From positions 1-52,626 of the forward strand of contig JAUXIJ010000014.1 in NCBI GenBank assembly GCA_030621085.1: a stretch of 52,626 bases of DNA, in the 5' to 3' direction. The position numbers and the translations under genes are program-made. Within the stretch, counting starts at the first letter, position 1, and every line of letters begins with the position of its first letter. Origin of the DNA: Candidatus Cloacimonadota bacterium (lineage in GTDB: Bacteria; Cloacimonadota; Cloacimonadia; Cloacimonadales; TCS61). Under the pieces are notes generated by a model. That model worked only from the letters and a program-made list of their open reading frames with translations. It had not been told where the DNA came from and searched no databases. Shown piece after piece: positions 1-8,277 of the stretch.

Positions 1-112
1 ATCGGCAACCCGTGACTTTGATTTGTTCGTCTTTTATCATCTTACTAATCGCATCAGGATATTGAGAATACTCAAATCCAATGCTCATGGCAAGATGACG
101 TGGCACGCCGCC
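1..112 (-). other. Left-edge fragment with an open minus-strand frame
   Basis: Read on the minus strand, this stretch is open from a stop codon next to the GTTAGGC core site to the window edge, with an internal ATG followed by SIGFEYSQYPDAISKM. It could be the start of a gene running out of the window, or simply the tail of the preceding cassette or attC. The short peptide does not resemble the N-terminus of an integron integrase that I recognise. It is too short to decide. Confidence 0.2.
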
Positions 113-113
113 G

Positions 114-1175
114 TTAGGCGATTAAATAAAAATAAAGGAGATAATTATGGCAATTATAACTTGTCCAGTTTGTAAAAAACAAGGAATGACAGCTGCAATA
201 AATCCAGAAGGTGCAGATAAATCTGTTGTTTATTGCAAAATTTGTGGAGATTTTGAAATTTCTGGTACAGCTGATTTAGTTTTATCAACTAAGCCTGCAA
301 ATCCTAGACTATCATATTCTTTAAGAAAAAGATTTGAAAACGGTGCAACAAATCGAATTAATTCTACAAATATTGAAGAAATTATTAATTCCGTTAAATT
401 TCCTGAAACAATTCCTGAGAAAGTTAATGAGATAATTAGTTTTTTATACAAAAATCAAAGTTCAGGCGGATATGCAATTTCAGATAAAGAAATCTACATT
501 TTTGGAATTAATGATGATGAATTAGAACTTGTAATGAAATATGCAGAAGGGAAAGGACTATTAACAATTGCTCCTAAGTTTGCTTCAGGAGGTGGACTGT
601 TTTCATTAGAAGCAAATGGTATCGACTTAGCAGAAGAGTTGTTAAAAAGAAATATTGTAGGATCCCAAGCCTTTGTAGCTATGTGGTTTGACGAATCAAT
701 GGAAAATGCATTTTCTCAAGGTATAGAACCTGCACTAAAAGAAACAGGCTATAAAGTAATTAGGATTGATAAAAAAGAATTTATAGGTGATATTAATGAA
801 GAAATTCAAAAAGAGATAAAACAAAGCAAAATATTGATAGCAGATTATACTGGCAACCGAGGTGGTGTTTATTATGAAGCTGGTTTCGCAAAAGCATTAA
901 ACAAGCCTGTTGTTAGTTGTTGCAAAGAAGATATTTTAAAAGAATTACATTTTGACGTAAAACATTTAAATCAAATCGTTTGGACTTCTCCTGAAGATTT
1001 GAAAAATAAATTAATCAAACGTATTAATGGTTGTGGTTTGAACATTGACTAATAAATCGCCTAACAAAAGCACCTGCGGTTCAGTTTCGTGGTTTGTTTC
1101 GTCTGAATCGTTCCGATTCAAACTTTGGTTGGTTTGTCTGGGCGGAATCTTTCGATTCCGCAGCGTGCTCAAACA
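114..1175 (+). mobile_element. Integron-type gene cassette 1
   Basis: The unit begins inside GTTAGGC (matches GTTRRRY, cut G^TT). Right after the stop codon it carries CGCCTAAC (RYYYAAC). In an integrated cassette the first bases should be complementary to the 3' inverse core site, because both belong to one attC in the circular form; here TTAGGCG and CGCCTAAC are exactly complementary. The unit holds a single ORF in the cassette orientation with its own ribosome binding site and no obvious promoter. It ends where the next core site begins. Confidence 0.7.
147..1052 (+). CDS. Zinc-ribbon plus TIR/deoxyribosyltransferase-like protein
   Basis: The protein has 301 residues and starts at an ATG behind AAGGAGA. 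Residues 6-33 form a zinc-ribbon-like element (CPVC, then CKIC). The middle (about 60-165) is unassigned. The C-terminal part (about 172-290) has the pattern of the nucleoside 2-deoxyribosyltransferase / TIR-like fold: AFVAMWFDE at the first strand, a GYKVIRID second strand, then ILIADYTGNRGGVYYEAGFA and a KPVV strand. In this superfamily the conserved Glu near YYEAGFA is often catalytic for N-glycosidic or NAD cleavage, which I infer here only by analogy. It is the sole cargo of cassette 1. The base composition is AT-rich and unlike the metabolic genes that follow. A defence or stress role is plausible but unproven. Confidence 0.6.
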   Translation: MAIITCPVCKKQGMTAAINPEGADKSVVYCKICGDFEISGTADLVLSTKPANPRLSYSLRKRFENGATNRINSTNIEEIINSVKFPETIPEKVNEIISFLYKNQSSGGYAISDKEIYIFGINDDELELVMKYAEGKGLLTIAPKFASGGGLFSLEANGIDLAEELLKRNIVGSQAFVAMWFDESMENAFSQGIEPALKETGYKVIRIDKKEFIGDINEEIQKEIKQSKILIADYTGNRGGVYYEAGFAKALNKPVVSCCKEDILKELHFDVKHLNQIVWTSPEDLKNKLIKRINGCGLNID

Positions 1176-1183
1176 TTATACGC
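1058..1183 (+). other. attC-like recombination site of cassette 1
   Basis: Order seen: R'' CGCCTAAC (1058-1065), L'' AGCACCTGCGG (1069-1079), a central part with two small hairpins (TGAATC/GATTCA and GCGGAATC/GATTCCGC), L' CCGCAGCGTGCT (1158-1169), and the next core TTATACGC (1176-1183). L' is the reverse complement of L'' with one extra base, as expected for an attC with an extrahelical base. The base before TTATAC is A rather than the usual G. Confidence 0.65.
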
Positions 1184-2320
1184 AATATGTGCTCCTAAAT
1201 AAAGCTTGAAATGAATATTAAAAAGGAGAAAAAATGGGAAAAGAAATTTCATTATTTTCTGGTTACTCTCAAAAAGAGAATAGAACCACTAATTATACAA
1301 TGTTATTGTTAAATCTAATTTATGAAGAAAATCCTAAATACTTAGCACAATTATTTACTTTAATGTTTAATGAAAATATTGGTGGTTTAGTTGGTGTTAA
1401 GTTTATGCAACAAGTAAAAAAAGGAAATAGCATCCCTGATGGTTTAATTAGCCAACCTTCTTTTAGTATCTTTATCGAGACAAAAAATTTTGACTGGTTT
1501 TATAATAAACAATTAAAAAATCATCTGAAATCAATTTCTAAAGAAAATGAAAACCAAAAAATCCTAATTGCTTTAGGTAATTTTGAAGCACAGGATGATA
1601 ATAGATTTTCAAAAATAATAAAAACTTGTGAACAAAATTATAATAATAAGATATTATTTAAGGCTCTGACTTTCGAAAATCTAATTAAGTTAATAAAGGA
1701 ACTTTTTTTACCGAAAAACTTGGAAGATACTGTTTTGGATTATGAAAATTATTTAAATGAAGAAAATTTGTTACCAATTTGGAAAGACTTACTTGATGTA
1801 GTAAATTGTAGTACAAGTTACAATGATATTTCAAATAATCAAGTATATTTATGCCCTGCGAAAGGAGGAGCATATAATCATACAAGGTGTAAATATTTTG
1901 GAATATATAATGACAAAAAAGTATCGAAAATATCTAAAATTAAAGCAGTAATAGATTTAGTAGATACTGAGGAAAGAACAATTAAGTGGAATAACACAAA
2001 CGAATCTAGTAAAAATATAATTGATACTACATTACAAAAAGTGACAAATCTAAGAATTAATTATCCTGTTAGAGTTTTTTTACTTGATGAGCTATTCAAA
2101 ACTAATTTCATTAAAAAAACAAAAGGTGGTATGCTCGGTTCAAAACAATATTTCAATATTTCATCGTTAAAAGCTAAAAATTCAAAAGAATTAGCTGAAA
2201 AGTTAAGTGATAAATGTTGGATTGATTTTAAATGAAAATGCGTATAACAAGCGTGTCAGCGGTTCGTGTTGTCAGTTCGTTTCCAGTGGGATCGTTCCGA
2301 TTCCGCAGCGTGCTTGAACA
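1176..2320 (+). mobile_element. Integron-type gene cassette 2
   Basis: The unit starts with TTATACGC and has GCGTATAAC just after the stop codon of its only ORF, so its two ends are complementary in the way cassette ends should be. The downstream boundary is a TTAACAT core-like sequence. Cargo and site have the same orientation as in cassette 1. No promoter is apparent before the ORF. Confidence 0.65.
1234..2235 (+). CDS. PD-(D/E)XK nuclease-like hypothetical protein
   Basis: The protein has 333 residues and a good AAAGGAG site before the ATG. I do not recognise the full-length family. Around residues 68-95 there is IPDGLI, then SIFIETKNFDWF and QLKNHL. An Asp followed about ten residues later by E-x-K on a hydrophobic strand is the signature of PD-(D/E)XK nuclease folds, and the following QL-x-x-HL helix is common in restriction-like proteins. 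The rest (about 110-330) is AT-rich, lysine-rich and unassigned. It is the only cargo of cassette 2, next to another candidate defence gene. Nuclease activity is an inference. Confidence 0.5.
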   Translation: MGKEISLFSGYSQKENRTTNYTMLLLNLIYEENPKYLAQLFTLMFNENIGGLVGVKFMQQVKKGNSIPDGLISQPSFSIFIETKNFDWFYNKQLKNHLKSISKENENQKILIALGNFEAQDDNRFSKIIKTCEQNYNNKILFKALTFENLIKLIKELFLPKNLEDTVLDYENYLNEENLLPIWKDLLDVVNCSTSYNDISNNQVYLCPAKGGAYNHTRCKYFGIYNDKKVSKISKIKAVIDLVDTEERTIKWNNTNESSKNIIDTTLQKVTNLRINYPVRVFLLDELFKTNFIKKTKGGMLGSKQYFNISSLKAKNSKELAEKLSDKCWIDFK

Positions 2321-2328
2321 TTAACATC
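2240..2328 (+). other. attC-like recombination site of cassette 2
   Basis: It runs from GCGTATAAC (2240-2248) to ATTAACATC (2320-2328). The right arm GATTCCGCAGCGTGCT is identical to that of the first attC-like site, and the central TCGTTCCGA hairpin is shared. Pairing between L'' (AAGCGTGTCAGCGG) and L' is imperfect, with only the outer AAGC/GCTT and inner GCGG/CCGC matching. It is therefore weaker than the first site, and the last core lacks the G of GTTRRRY. Confidence 0.5.
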
Positions 2329-2358
2329 AACTTAATTAAATAAAAAAAGGAGGTTATT

Positions 2359-3801
2359 TTGGGACTTGTAAGTGTACAAACGTTAAAAGAAATCGTAGGC
2401 GCAGAAAATGCAAAAGATGACAAAGCCGATTTGTATGTTTATGGATCTGACTCATCAGTTCATCAAGCCATGCCCTGGGTAGTTGTACGACCGCACACAA
2501 TCGAAGAAGTTCAAAATATCATGCGTTATGCCAATCCGAGGTTGATACCGGTTATTGCCAGAGGAGCAGGCTCGGGTATGTCCGGTCAGGCTGTTCCCAT
2601 CAAGGGTGGAATAATTATGGATTTGAAGAAAATGAATAAAATACTTGAGATAAATCTTGAAGATACATTTGTCAGAGTTGAACCCGGTGTTGTGGATGAT
2701 GATCTGAATCGAGCTTTGAAACCCCATAATGTTTTCTATCCTCCAGCTCCGGCTTCAAGCAGGATTGCTACAATTGGTGGAGAAATTGCCAACAATGCCA
2801 GCGGTGTGAGGTCTGTTAAATATGGAGCTGTGCGGGATTCTGTTCTCGGTATGAAAGTAGTAATGGCAAATGGAGATTTGATTCATTTAGGAGCAAAAAC
2901 CAGAGTAGAAGCCACAGGATATCAAATTGATAGGTTAATGGTCGGTTCTGAAGGAACTCTGGGAATAATTGTGGAAGCAACCCTGAAGTTTGTTCCTATT
3001 CCAAAATACAGGTGTCTGGGAATCGCAAAATTCAATAAACTTGGAGATGCTGGAAATGCAATTTCAGAAATAATGTCCAGTGGCATAATTTTATCGATGC
3101 TTGAATTGATGGATAATATTGCCATAAAAGCTGTGAATCAAGCTCTGGATTTAGGACTTCCGGATGTGGAAGCAATTCTTATGTTTGAAGCTGATGGAAT
3201 GGCAAAAGAAGGTGTGGATGTAGAAGTTAAAAGAATGATGGAAATCTGCAAAAAACACAAAGGTTTTGGTTTAGAATTGAGTTATGATGCAAAAGAACGA
3301 ACGCGCATATTCTCCGGCAGGAAAAAATTATTTCCATCTTTATCAAGATATAAAGAAGGTTATGTTTGCACTTCTTTAGCAGATGATATGGCTGTTCCCT
3401 ATTCAAAAATGGCTGAAATGGCAAAAATGATTCACGAAATAGCCAAACGCAATAATGTGATCATGACAGCATACGGTCATTGCGGTTCTGGTTGCATGCA
3501 TACAAAGATATTAATGGATCCTACAAAAGAAGCTCAATGGGAAGATGCTAAAAGAGCTGTTTTTGAAATTTACAATTTTGTGAGGTCTGTCGGAGGAACG
3601 ACCTCAGCGGAACATGGCATAGGAATATCAAAAGCTCCGGCATTTAAAAGAGAAAAACATGAATCGCTGGAATTAATGCGAGCTTTAAAAAAGGCTTTAG
3701 ATCCGAATAATATTTTAAATCCCGGTAAGTTAATGGATGCACCGGATGACTGGGTTACTGCTACAAAGTTAAGATACACCGTGAAATTGGAGGGAAAATG
3801 A
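2359..3801 (+). CDS. FAD-linked 2-hydroxyacid dehydrogenase (GlcD/D-LDH type)
   Basis: The protein has 480 residues and starts at TTG, chosen because a strong AAGGAGGT lies 5-6 bases upstream. The FAD-binding PCMH domain occupies about residues 35-215, with VIARGAGSGMSGQAVP and GGEIANNASGVRSVKYGA as the pyrophosphate-binding loops. The C-terminal FAD-oxidase domain ends with YGHCGSGCMHTKI and SAEHGIGISKAP, the conserved His-containing motifs of the GlcD family. The family oxidises D-lactate, glycolate or related 2-hydroxyacids in the cytoplasm. The stop overlaps the start of the Fe-S partner by four bases (ATGA), so the two are almost certainly co-translated as a GlcD-GlcF-like complex. The substrate is not fixed by the sequence; D-lactate or D-malate would fit the neighbours. 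Confidence 0.85.
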   Translation: MGLVSVQTLKEIVGAENAKDDKADLYVYGSDSSVHQAMPWVVVRPHTIEEVQNIMRYANPRLIPVIARGAGSGMSGQAVPIKGGIIMDLKKMNKILEINLEDTFVRVEPGVVDDDLNRALKPHNVFYPPAPASSRIATIGGEIANNASGVRSVKYGAVRDSVLGMKVVMANGDLIHLGAKTRVEATGYQIDRLMVGSEGTLGIIVEATLKFVPIPKYRCLGIAKFNKLGDAGNAISEIMSSGIILSMLELMDNIAIKAVNQALDLGLPDVEAILMFEADGMAKEGVDVEVKRMMEICKKHKGFGLELSYDAKERTRIFSGRKKLFPSLSRYKEGYVCTSLADDMAVPYSKMAEMAKMIHEIAKRNNVIMTAYGHCGSGCMHTKILMDPTKEAQWEDAKRAVFEIYNFVRSVGGTTSAEHGIGISKAPAFKREKHESLELMRALKKALDPNNILNPGKLMDAPDDWVTATKLRYTVKLEGK

Positions 3802-4865
3802 AAGTCAAATATATAAAAGATTGGGAAAACGAACTAAATATTTGCATAAGATGTGCCTATTGCTTTGAGGGTTGCCCTGTTTTTAAAGAACTCGGCTGGG
3901 AGATAGATGGAGCAAGAGGTAAACTGATTGTAGTCTATGGATTACTGACTGGTGAACTTGAACCTTCTGAATATATTGCAGAAAAATTGTTTCAGTGTAC
4001 TTTCTGTAGAGATTGTGTAGAAAGATGTTCAGCAGATATATCGGTTCCGGATATTATGGGAGCAATCAGAGCTGATCTGTTCGATGCAGGTTATTCTTAC
4101 GACTCGCACAAAGAACTCACTAAAAAAATTGAAAATTCTGGAAATATTTTTGGAAATGAACTCAAAGTCCCGGTGTTTGAAGGTGATAAAGCAGTTCTAT
4201 TGGGTTGCAGACTTGTTGAGAGAAAAGAAGATTCAGAGAAATATCTAACAATACTGGAAAAACTTGGCGTTAAAACAAAAACATTTAATGAATCCTGCTG
4301 CGGTATGCCATTTGCTGTTCTGGGTGATAAAAAAGGTTTTAAAACTCAACAAGATAAATTTATAGAAACGCTCCCGGATAAGAATGAAGAATTTATCTGT
4401 GCTTGTACTACCTGTGTATTTTTTATCAGGGCAAAATATCCTGATTTGAAAGCTAAATACATAATTGATGAAATAGTGGAAAGATTGCCTGACTATAAAG
4501 GTAAATTAAAAAAGTTAAACATTAAAGTTACCTATCATGATCCCTGTAATGTAGCTCGCGGTATGGATATGGTGGATGAACCGAGGATGTTGTTAAAAGA
4601 AATAGGAGCAGAATTAATTGAAATGCCTACAAATGGCAAACAAGCAGAATGTTGTGGCGGTGGCGGAGGATTATTAGTATCAGATGATAAGTTAGCTGAA
4701 AAACTTGCAGAAAAACGTGTAGAACAAGCAATAAAAACTGGTGCAGAAATTTTAACCACACTCTGTCCCACTTGTGAGTTTAATCTTAAGAATGCTGTAG
4801 AAAAACTTGGTGGGAAAATTGAAGTAAAAAATCTTCTTGATCTTTTGTATGAATCAATGATGTAA
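3798..4865 (+). CDS. Fe-S oxidoreductase subunit, GlcF/heterodisulfide-reductase-like
   Basis: The protein has 355 residues. Two ferredoxin-type clusters are visible near the N-terminus: CIRCAYCFEGCP and CTFCRDCVERCS, each CxxCxxCxxxC. Two CCG (DUF3483/HdrB-type) domains follow, marked by ESCCGMP around residue 163 and AECCGGGGG around residue 278. This is the architecture of GlcF/LutA-like electron-transfer partners, which carry electrons from the flavin subunit to quinone, ferredoxin or another carrier. It is translationally coupled to the upstream FAD subunit. No membrane segment is visible, so it is cytoplasmic or peripheral. The electron acceptor cannot be told from the sequence. Confidence 0.85.
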   Translation: MKVKYIKDWENELNICIRCAYCFEGCPVFKELGWEIDGARGKLIVVYGLLTGELEPSEYIAEKLFQCTFCRDCVERCSADISVPDIMGAIRADLFDAGYSYDSHKELTKKIENSGNIFGNELKVPVFEGDKAVLLGCRLVERKEDSEKYLTILEKLGVKTKTFNESCCGMPFAVLGDKKGFKTQQDKFIETLPDKNEEFICACTTCVFFIRAKYPDLKAKYIIDEIVERLPDYKGKLKKLNIKVTYHDPCNVARGMDMVDEPRMLLKEIGAELIEMPTNGKQAECCGGGGGLLVSDDKLAEKLAEKRVEQAIKTGAEILTTLCPTCEFNLKNAVEKLGGKIEVKNLLDLLYESMM

Positions 4866-4920
4866 AATGAGATTTAAAGCATTAAATTTTCTAAATATAT
4901 TGTGATAAATGAAGGCATAA

Positions 4921-5337
4921 GTGCCAAAATCTAAAGAAGCTTTTTATTGGTGTGCATCCTGTGGGGTTTTCCGTGTTGCTCCCCTGGCAAGACTCAATGC
5001 TGCTGGCTTCAGAGTTATTGATGAAATAATTGATTATGATAAACTTATTTTAATTGACTCAATAGAAACTGGAAAAACTGAACCCGGAAAGCTTCATAAA
5101 TTTACGTTTGAAGAATTTAAAAAAACACTTCATCATGCTCAACCACACGATATTAGCTTATTTGAAGTTTTTGAAATTATTAAACAACATGGAGACAAAC
5201 TACCTTCTGAAATTGAAATCTACGCCGTAGAAGTTACTGATACATCTACTCTTTCTGAAACATGCGCAATAGAAGTTGAAGCTGCTATTCCAATTATATC
5301 TCAAAAAATCATTGATGAACAATCAATCTTTAAATAA
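4921..5337 (+). pseudogene. Degenerate hydrogenase-maturation-protease-like ORF
   Basis: This is an open frame of 138 residues from a GTG. The C-terminal two thirds reads like HycI/HyaD-family peptidases: YDKLILIDSIETG, then PGKLHKFTFEEF, HAQPHDISLFEV and EIEIYAVEVTD, ending VEAAIPIISQKI. The N-terminus should carry a GxGNxxxxDDGVG loop with a nickel-binding acidic residue. Only GVFRVAPLARLNAAGFRVID remains, and the 20-odd residues normally between VID and the ILIDSI strand are reduced to EIID. Shifting frame did not reveal the missing motif. The gene thus seems N-terminally deleted and catalytically dead. No hydrogenase genes lie in the window. A retained non-catalytic protein is possible because the remaining frame is intact. 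Confidence 0.6.
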
Positions 5338-5370
5338 ATTGAATTCGTCATATTAATTTATGGAGGTTAG

Positions 5371-6540
5371 ATGAATATTCACGAATATCAGGCAAAGCAG
5401 ATTTTTGCTAAATATGACGTTCTCATTCCTAAAGGAAAAATGATCGAAAAAGCTGAAGATGCAAAAGATGCAGCCAGAGAAATCGGGGGAAATATCTGGG
5501 TAGTAAAAGCTCAGATCCACGCAGGCGGAAGAGGAAAAGGAGGCGGAGTAAAACTTGCCAGATCCATTGATGAGGTAGAAAAAAATGCTTCTGAAATACT
5601 TGGGATGACCTTGATTACACACCAAACAGGACCTGCTGGAAAATTAGTAAAAAAAGTTTATATCGAAGCAGGCGTTGATATAAAAGAGGAACTCTATCTG
5701 GGAATGGTTCTGGATAGAGCAAAAGAACTTCCTGTGATGATGGCATCTACCGAAGGTGGAGTGGAAATTGAAAAAGTAGCTACTGAAATGCCTGAAAAAA
5801 TTATCAAAGTTGAAATTGATCCTCTCACCGGTTTTCAGGGTTATCATGCTCGTGAGTTAGCATTTGGTTTGAATCTTTCAAAAGAACAGATAAAAGAATT
5901 CGGCAAATTCGCCAAAGCCCTGTACAAAGTTTATACTTTGAATGATGCGAGTCTGGTTGAAATTAATCCTTTAGTTTTAACTGCTGATGATAAATTTATT
6001 GCTCTCGATGCAAAAATGGGATTTGATGATAACGCTCTTTTCAGGCATCCTGATATTTCTGAAATGCGTGATCTGGATGAGGAAGACCCGGCAGAAATCG
6101 AAGCTAACAATTACGGATTAAGTTATGTAAAACTCGATGGGAACGTAGGCTGTATGGTTAATGGTGCAGGATTGGCAATGTCTACAATGGATATAATAAA
6201 ATTGGAAGGTGGTGAACCTGCAAATTTCCTGGATGTGGGTGGTAAAGCCAGTGCAAGTACAGTTGCCAAAGGTTTTGAAATAATCCTGAAAGATCCGAAT
6301 GTAAAAGCGATTCTGGTTAATATCTTTGGTGGCATTGTTCGATGTGATAGGATTGCAAACGGCATCCTGGAAGCTACAGAAACAACCAAAGTTGAAGTTC
6401 CGATTGTGGTCAGGCTGGACGGAACAAATGCAAAAGAAGCCATTGAAATAATTGGGAATTCCAATTTAACTAATATCATTTCTGCAACTGACCTTGGTGA
6501 TGCTGCCAGAAAAGTGGTAAAAGCTGCAAAAGGAGCGTGA
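5371..6540 (+). CDS. sucC: Succinyl-CoA synthetase beta subunit
   Basis: The protein has 389 residues, the usual family length, and starts at an ATG behind TGGAGGT. The ATP-grasp domain begins with MNIHEYQAKQIFAKY and the basic loop QIHAGGRGKGGGVKLA, followed by LVEINPLV. The C-terminal CoA-ligase part has NGAGLAMSTMD, EPANFLDVGG and NIFGGIVRCD. With SucD it converts succinyl-CoA to succinate with ATP or GTP formation, in the cytoplasm. SucD follows after three bases, so the pair is one operon. Nucleotide preference is not decided here. Confidence 0.96.
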   Translation: MNIHEYQAKQIFAKYDVLIPKGKMIEKAEDAKDAAREIGGNIWVVKAQIHAGGRGKGGGVKLARSIDEVEKNASEILGMTLITHQTGPAGKLVKKVYIEAGVDIKEELYLGMVLDRAKELPVMMASTEGGVEIEKVATEMPEKIIKVEIDPLTGFQGYHARELAFGLNLSKEQIKEFGKFAKALYKVYTLNDASLVEINPLVLTADDKFIALDAKMGFDDNALFRHPDISEMRDLDEEDPAEIEANNYGLSYVKLDGNVGCMVNGAGLAMSTMDIIKLEGGEPANFLDVGGKASASTVAKGFEIILKDPNVKAILVNIFGGIVRCDRIANGILEATETTKVEVPIVVRLDGTNAKEAIEIIGNSNLTNIISATDLGDAARKVVKAAKGA

Positions 6541-6543
6541 CCG

Positions 6544-7416
6544 ATGAGTATCTTAGTAAATAAATCTTCAAGGGTTATTGTTCAGGGTTTCACAGGAAAG
6601 GAAGGGACATTTCATGCAGAACAGTGTATAGCTTATGGTACAAATGTTGTAGGTGGTGTTACTCCTGGCAAAGGAGATCAAACTCATCTTGGAAGACCTG
6701 TTTTCAATACAGTTAAAGAAGCTGTAAAGGCTACAGATGCAGATACATCTTTAATTCTTGTTCCACCTGCTTTTGCTGCTGATGCTGTAATAGAAGCTGC
6801 TGCTATGGGAATCAAAGTGATCGTTTGCATAACCGAAGGTATTCCTACAAGAGATGTTATTGTTGCTAAAAAATTCGTTGACAAACATAATGCAACTTTA
6901 GTAGGTCCAAACTGCCCGGGAATTATTACAGCAGATGAAGCTAAAGTTGGTATTATGCCGGGTTTCGTGTTTAAAAAAGGGACGATAGGTTTGATTTCAA
7001 AATCAGGAACATTAACCTATGAAATGGCAAATCAGGTGGTTTTGGCTGGTCTGGGAATTTCAACTGCAATAGGCATCGGGGGAGACCCGATAATAGGTTC
7101 TACTATCATTGATCTTTTAAAGCTTTTTGAAAAAGATATAGAAACAGAAGCTATAGTTATTATCGGTGAGATCGGCGGTGATATGGAAATTCAAGCAGCT
7201 GAATATATAAAAGAAAATATCACGAAACCCGTAGTGGCTTTCATAGCGGGAAGTACTGCTCCCAAAGGAAAACGAATGGGACATGCTGGTGCTATCATTG
7301 CCGGAAGCAAAGGTACAGCACAGGAAAAAAAGAATGCACTTGCAAAAGCCGGAGTAACAGTGGTTGATTCTCCTGCTGATATCGGGGTGAAAGTTCGAGA
7401 GGTTCTTAATAAATAA
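6544..7416 (+). CDS. sucD: Succinyl-CoA synthetase alpha subunit
   Basis: The protein has 290 residues, full length. The CoA-binding Rossmann part starts [20 protein letters not shown] and continues with [36 protein letters not shown] and [10 protein letters not shown] are family hallmarks. The phosphorylated histidine sits in GHAGAIIAG near residue 243. The start is fixed by the GGAGCG just upstream, inside the 3' end of sucC. Followed at 24 bases by the TPR gene, it belongs to the same transcription unit. All catalytic motifs look intact. Confidence 0.96.
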   Translation: MSILVNKSSRVIVQGFTGKEGTFHAEQCIAYGTNVVGGVTPGKGDQTHLGRPVFNTVKEAVKATDADTSLILVPPAFAADAVIEAAAMGIKVIVCITEGIPTRDVIVAKKFVDKHNATLVGPNCPGIITADEAKVGIMPGFVFKKGTIGLISKSGTLTYEMANQVVLAGLGISTAIGIGGDPIIGSTIIDLLKLFEKDIETEAIVIIGEIGGDMEIQAAEYIKENITKPVVAFIAGSTAPKGKRMGHAGAIIAGSKGTAQEKKNALAKAGVTVVDSPADIGVKVREVLNK

Positions 7417-7440
7417 TACTCTGAACAAAGGAAGGTCAAA

Positions 7441-8256
7441 ATGAATGACATAGAAAAAATCAATGTAATTGCAGAAAAATATAAAATGCAGGGAGAATTG
7501 TTGAAAGCTTCCAAAGAGTACAATAAAATATTGGACAAAGATCCGGATAATATAAATTCAAGGATAAGCCTTGCAGATATTTATTATATTCTTGGTGATA
7601 TTGAAAAATCGATAGAAATGTATGAAAAAGTCGTTATAATAAAACCGAATTACGTATCCGTTTTATACCGTCTTGGAATTTGTTATTTCCGGGCAACGAA
7701 ATTCTATAAAGCTATCGAAGTTCTGGGTCGTGTGATAGACCTTCATACGGATCTTCATATGGCTTATTATTGGATAGCTCTTTCATATTACCATGTAGGA
7801 CGCATTAAAAAAAGTATCGATTTTTTTCAGAAATTACAGGAAAAAAATAAGAATAGTACTCTGGGATTTTATCATCTAGCAATTTCATATAAAGCTATGG
7901 GAAAATTTGAAAAAGCAATTGAGTGTCTTAAAGAGATTTTACATGAAGACCCGAACATTGTCTCAGTGAATTACCATCTTGGTGAATCATATCTGGGTCT
8001 TACAGAGATAAAAGAAGCTCTAATGTGTTTCAAGAAGGTTCTTGATATTGACCCTGAACATCGCGGAGCAATGGATAAGATGTATACTCTGATAAATGAT
8101 CAGGAATTAATGTATACTTTTGGTGTTGAGAGCGCCATGAATGAAGATGATATCGATTCACTGATCTCAAATTATCATATCGGAGAAGCATATAAAGGTT
8201 TTGCCTCTATCGAAAAAGCATTCAAATATTTTAAACAAAAAAATGAAAAAAAATAA
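7441..8256 (+). CDS. TPR-repeat protein (paralogue 1)
   Basis: The protein has 271 residues with no signal peptide or membrane segment, so it is probably cytosolic. At least six tetratricopeptide-like 34-residue repeats are visible, for example from ILDKDPDNINSRISLADIYY, IIKPNYVSVLYRLGICYF and ILHEDPNIVSVNYHLGESYL. TPR repeats mediate protein-protein contacts; no enzymatic domain is present. It is clearly related to the second TPR protein of the window: both share YKMxG near the start, MAYxWxxLxYYH and a terminal LDIDPEH/LELNPEH. It is embedded between sucD and the fumarase genes, which suggests work alongside these enzymes, for example as a scaffold. That is speculation from position. Confidence 0.8.
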   Translation: MNDIEKINVIAEKYKMQGELLKASKEYNKILDKDPDNINSRISLADIYYILGDIEKSIEMYEKVVIIKPNYVSVLYRLGICYFRATKFYKAIEVLGRVIDLHTDLHMAYYWIALSYYHVGRIKKSIDFFQKLQEKNKNSTLGFYHLAISYKAMGKFEKAIECLKEILHEDPNIVSVNYHLGESYLGLTEIKEALMCFKKVLDIDPEHRGAMDKMYTLINDQELMYTFGVESAMNEDDIDSLISNYHIGEAYKGFASIEKAFKYFKQKNEKK

Positions 8257-8277
8257 GAAATAATCGAGAGAGAATTT

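Noticed and set aside
1..112. Integron integrase start on the minus strand
   Set aside because: The open frame lacks any tyrosine-recombinase-like N-terminal pattern and is too short to judge.
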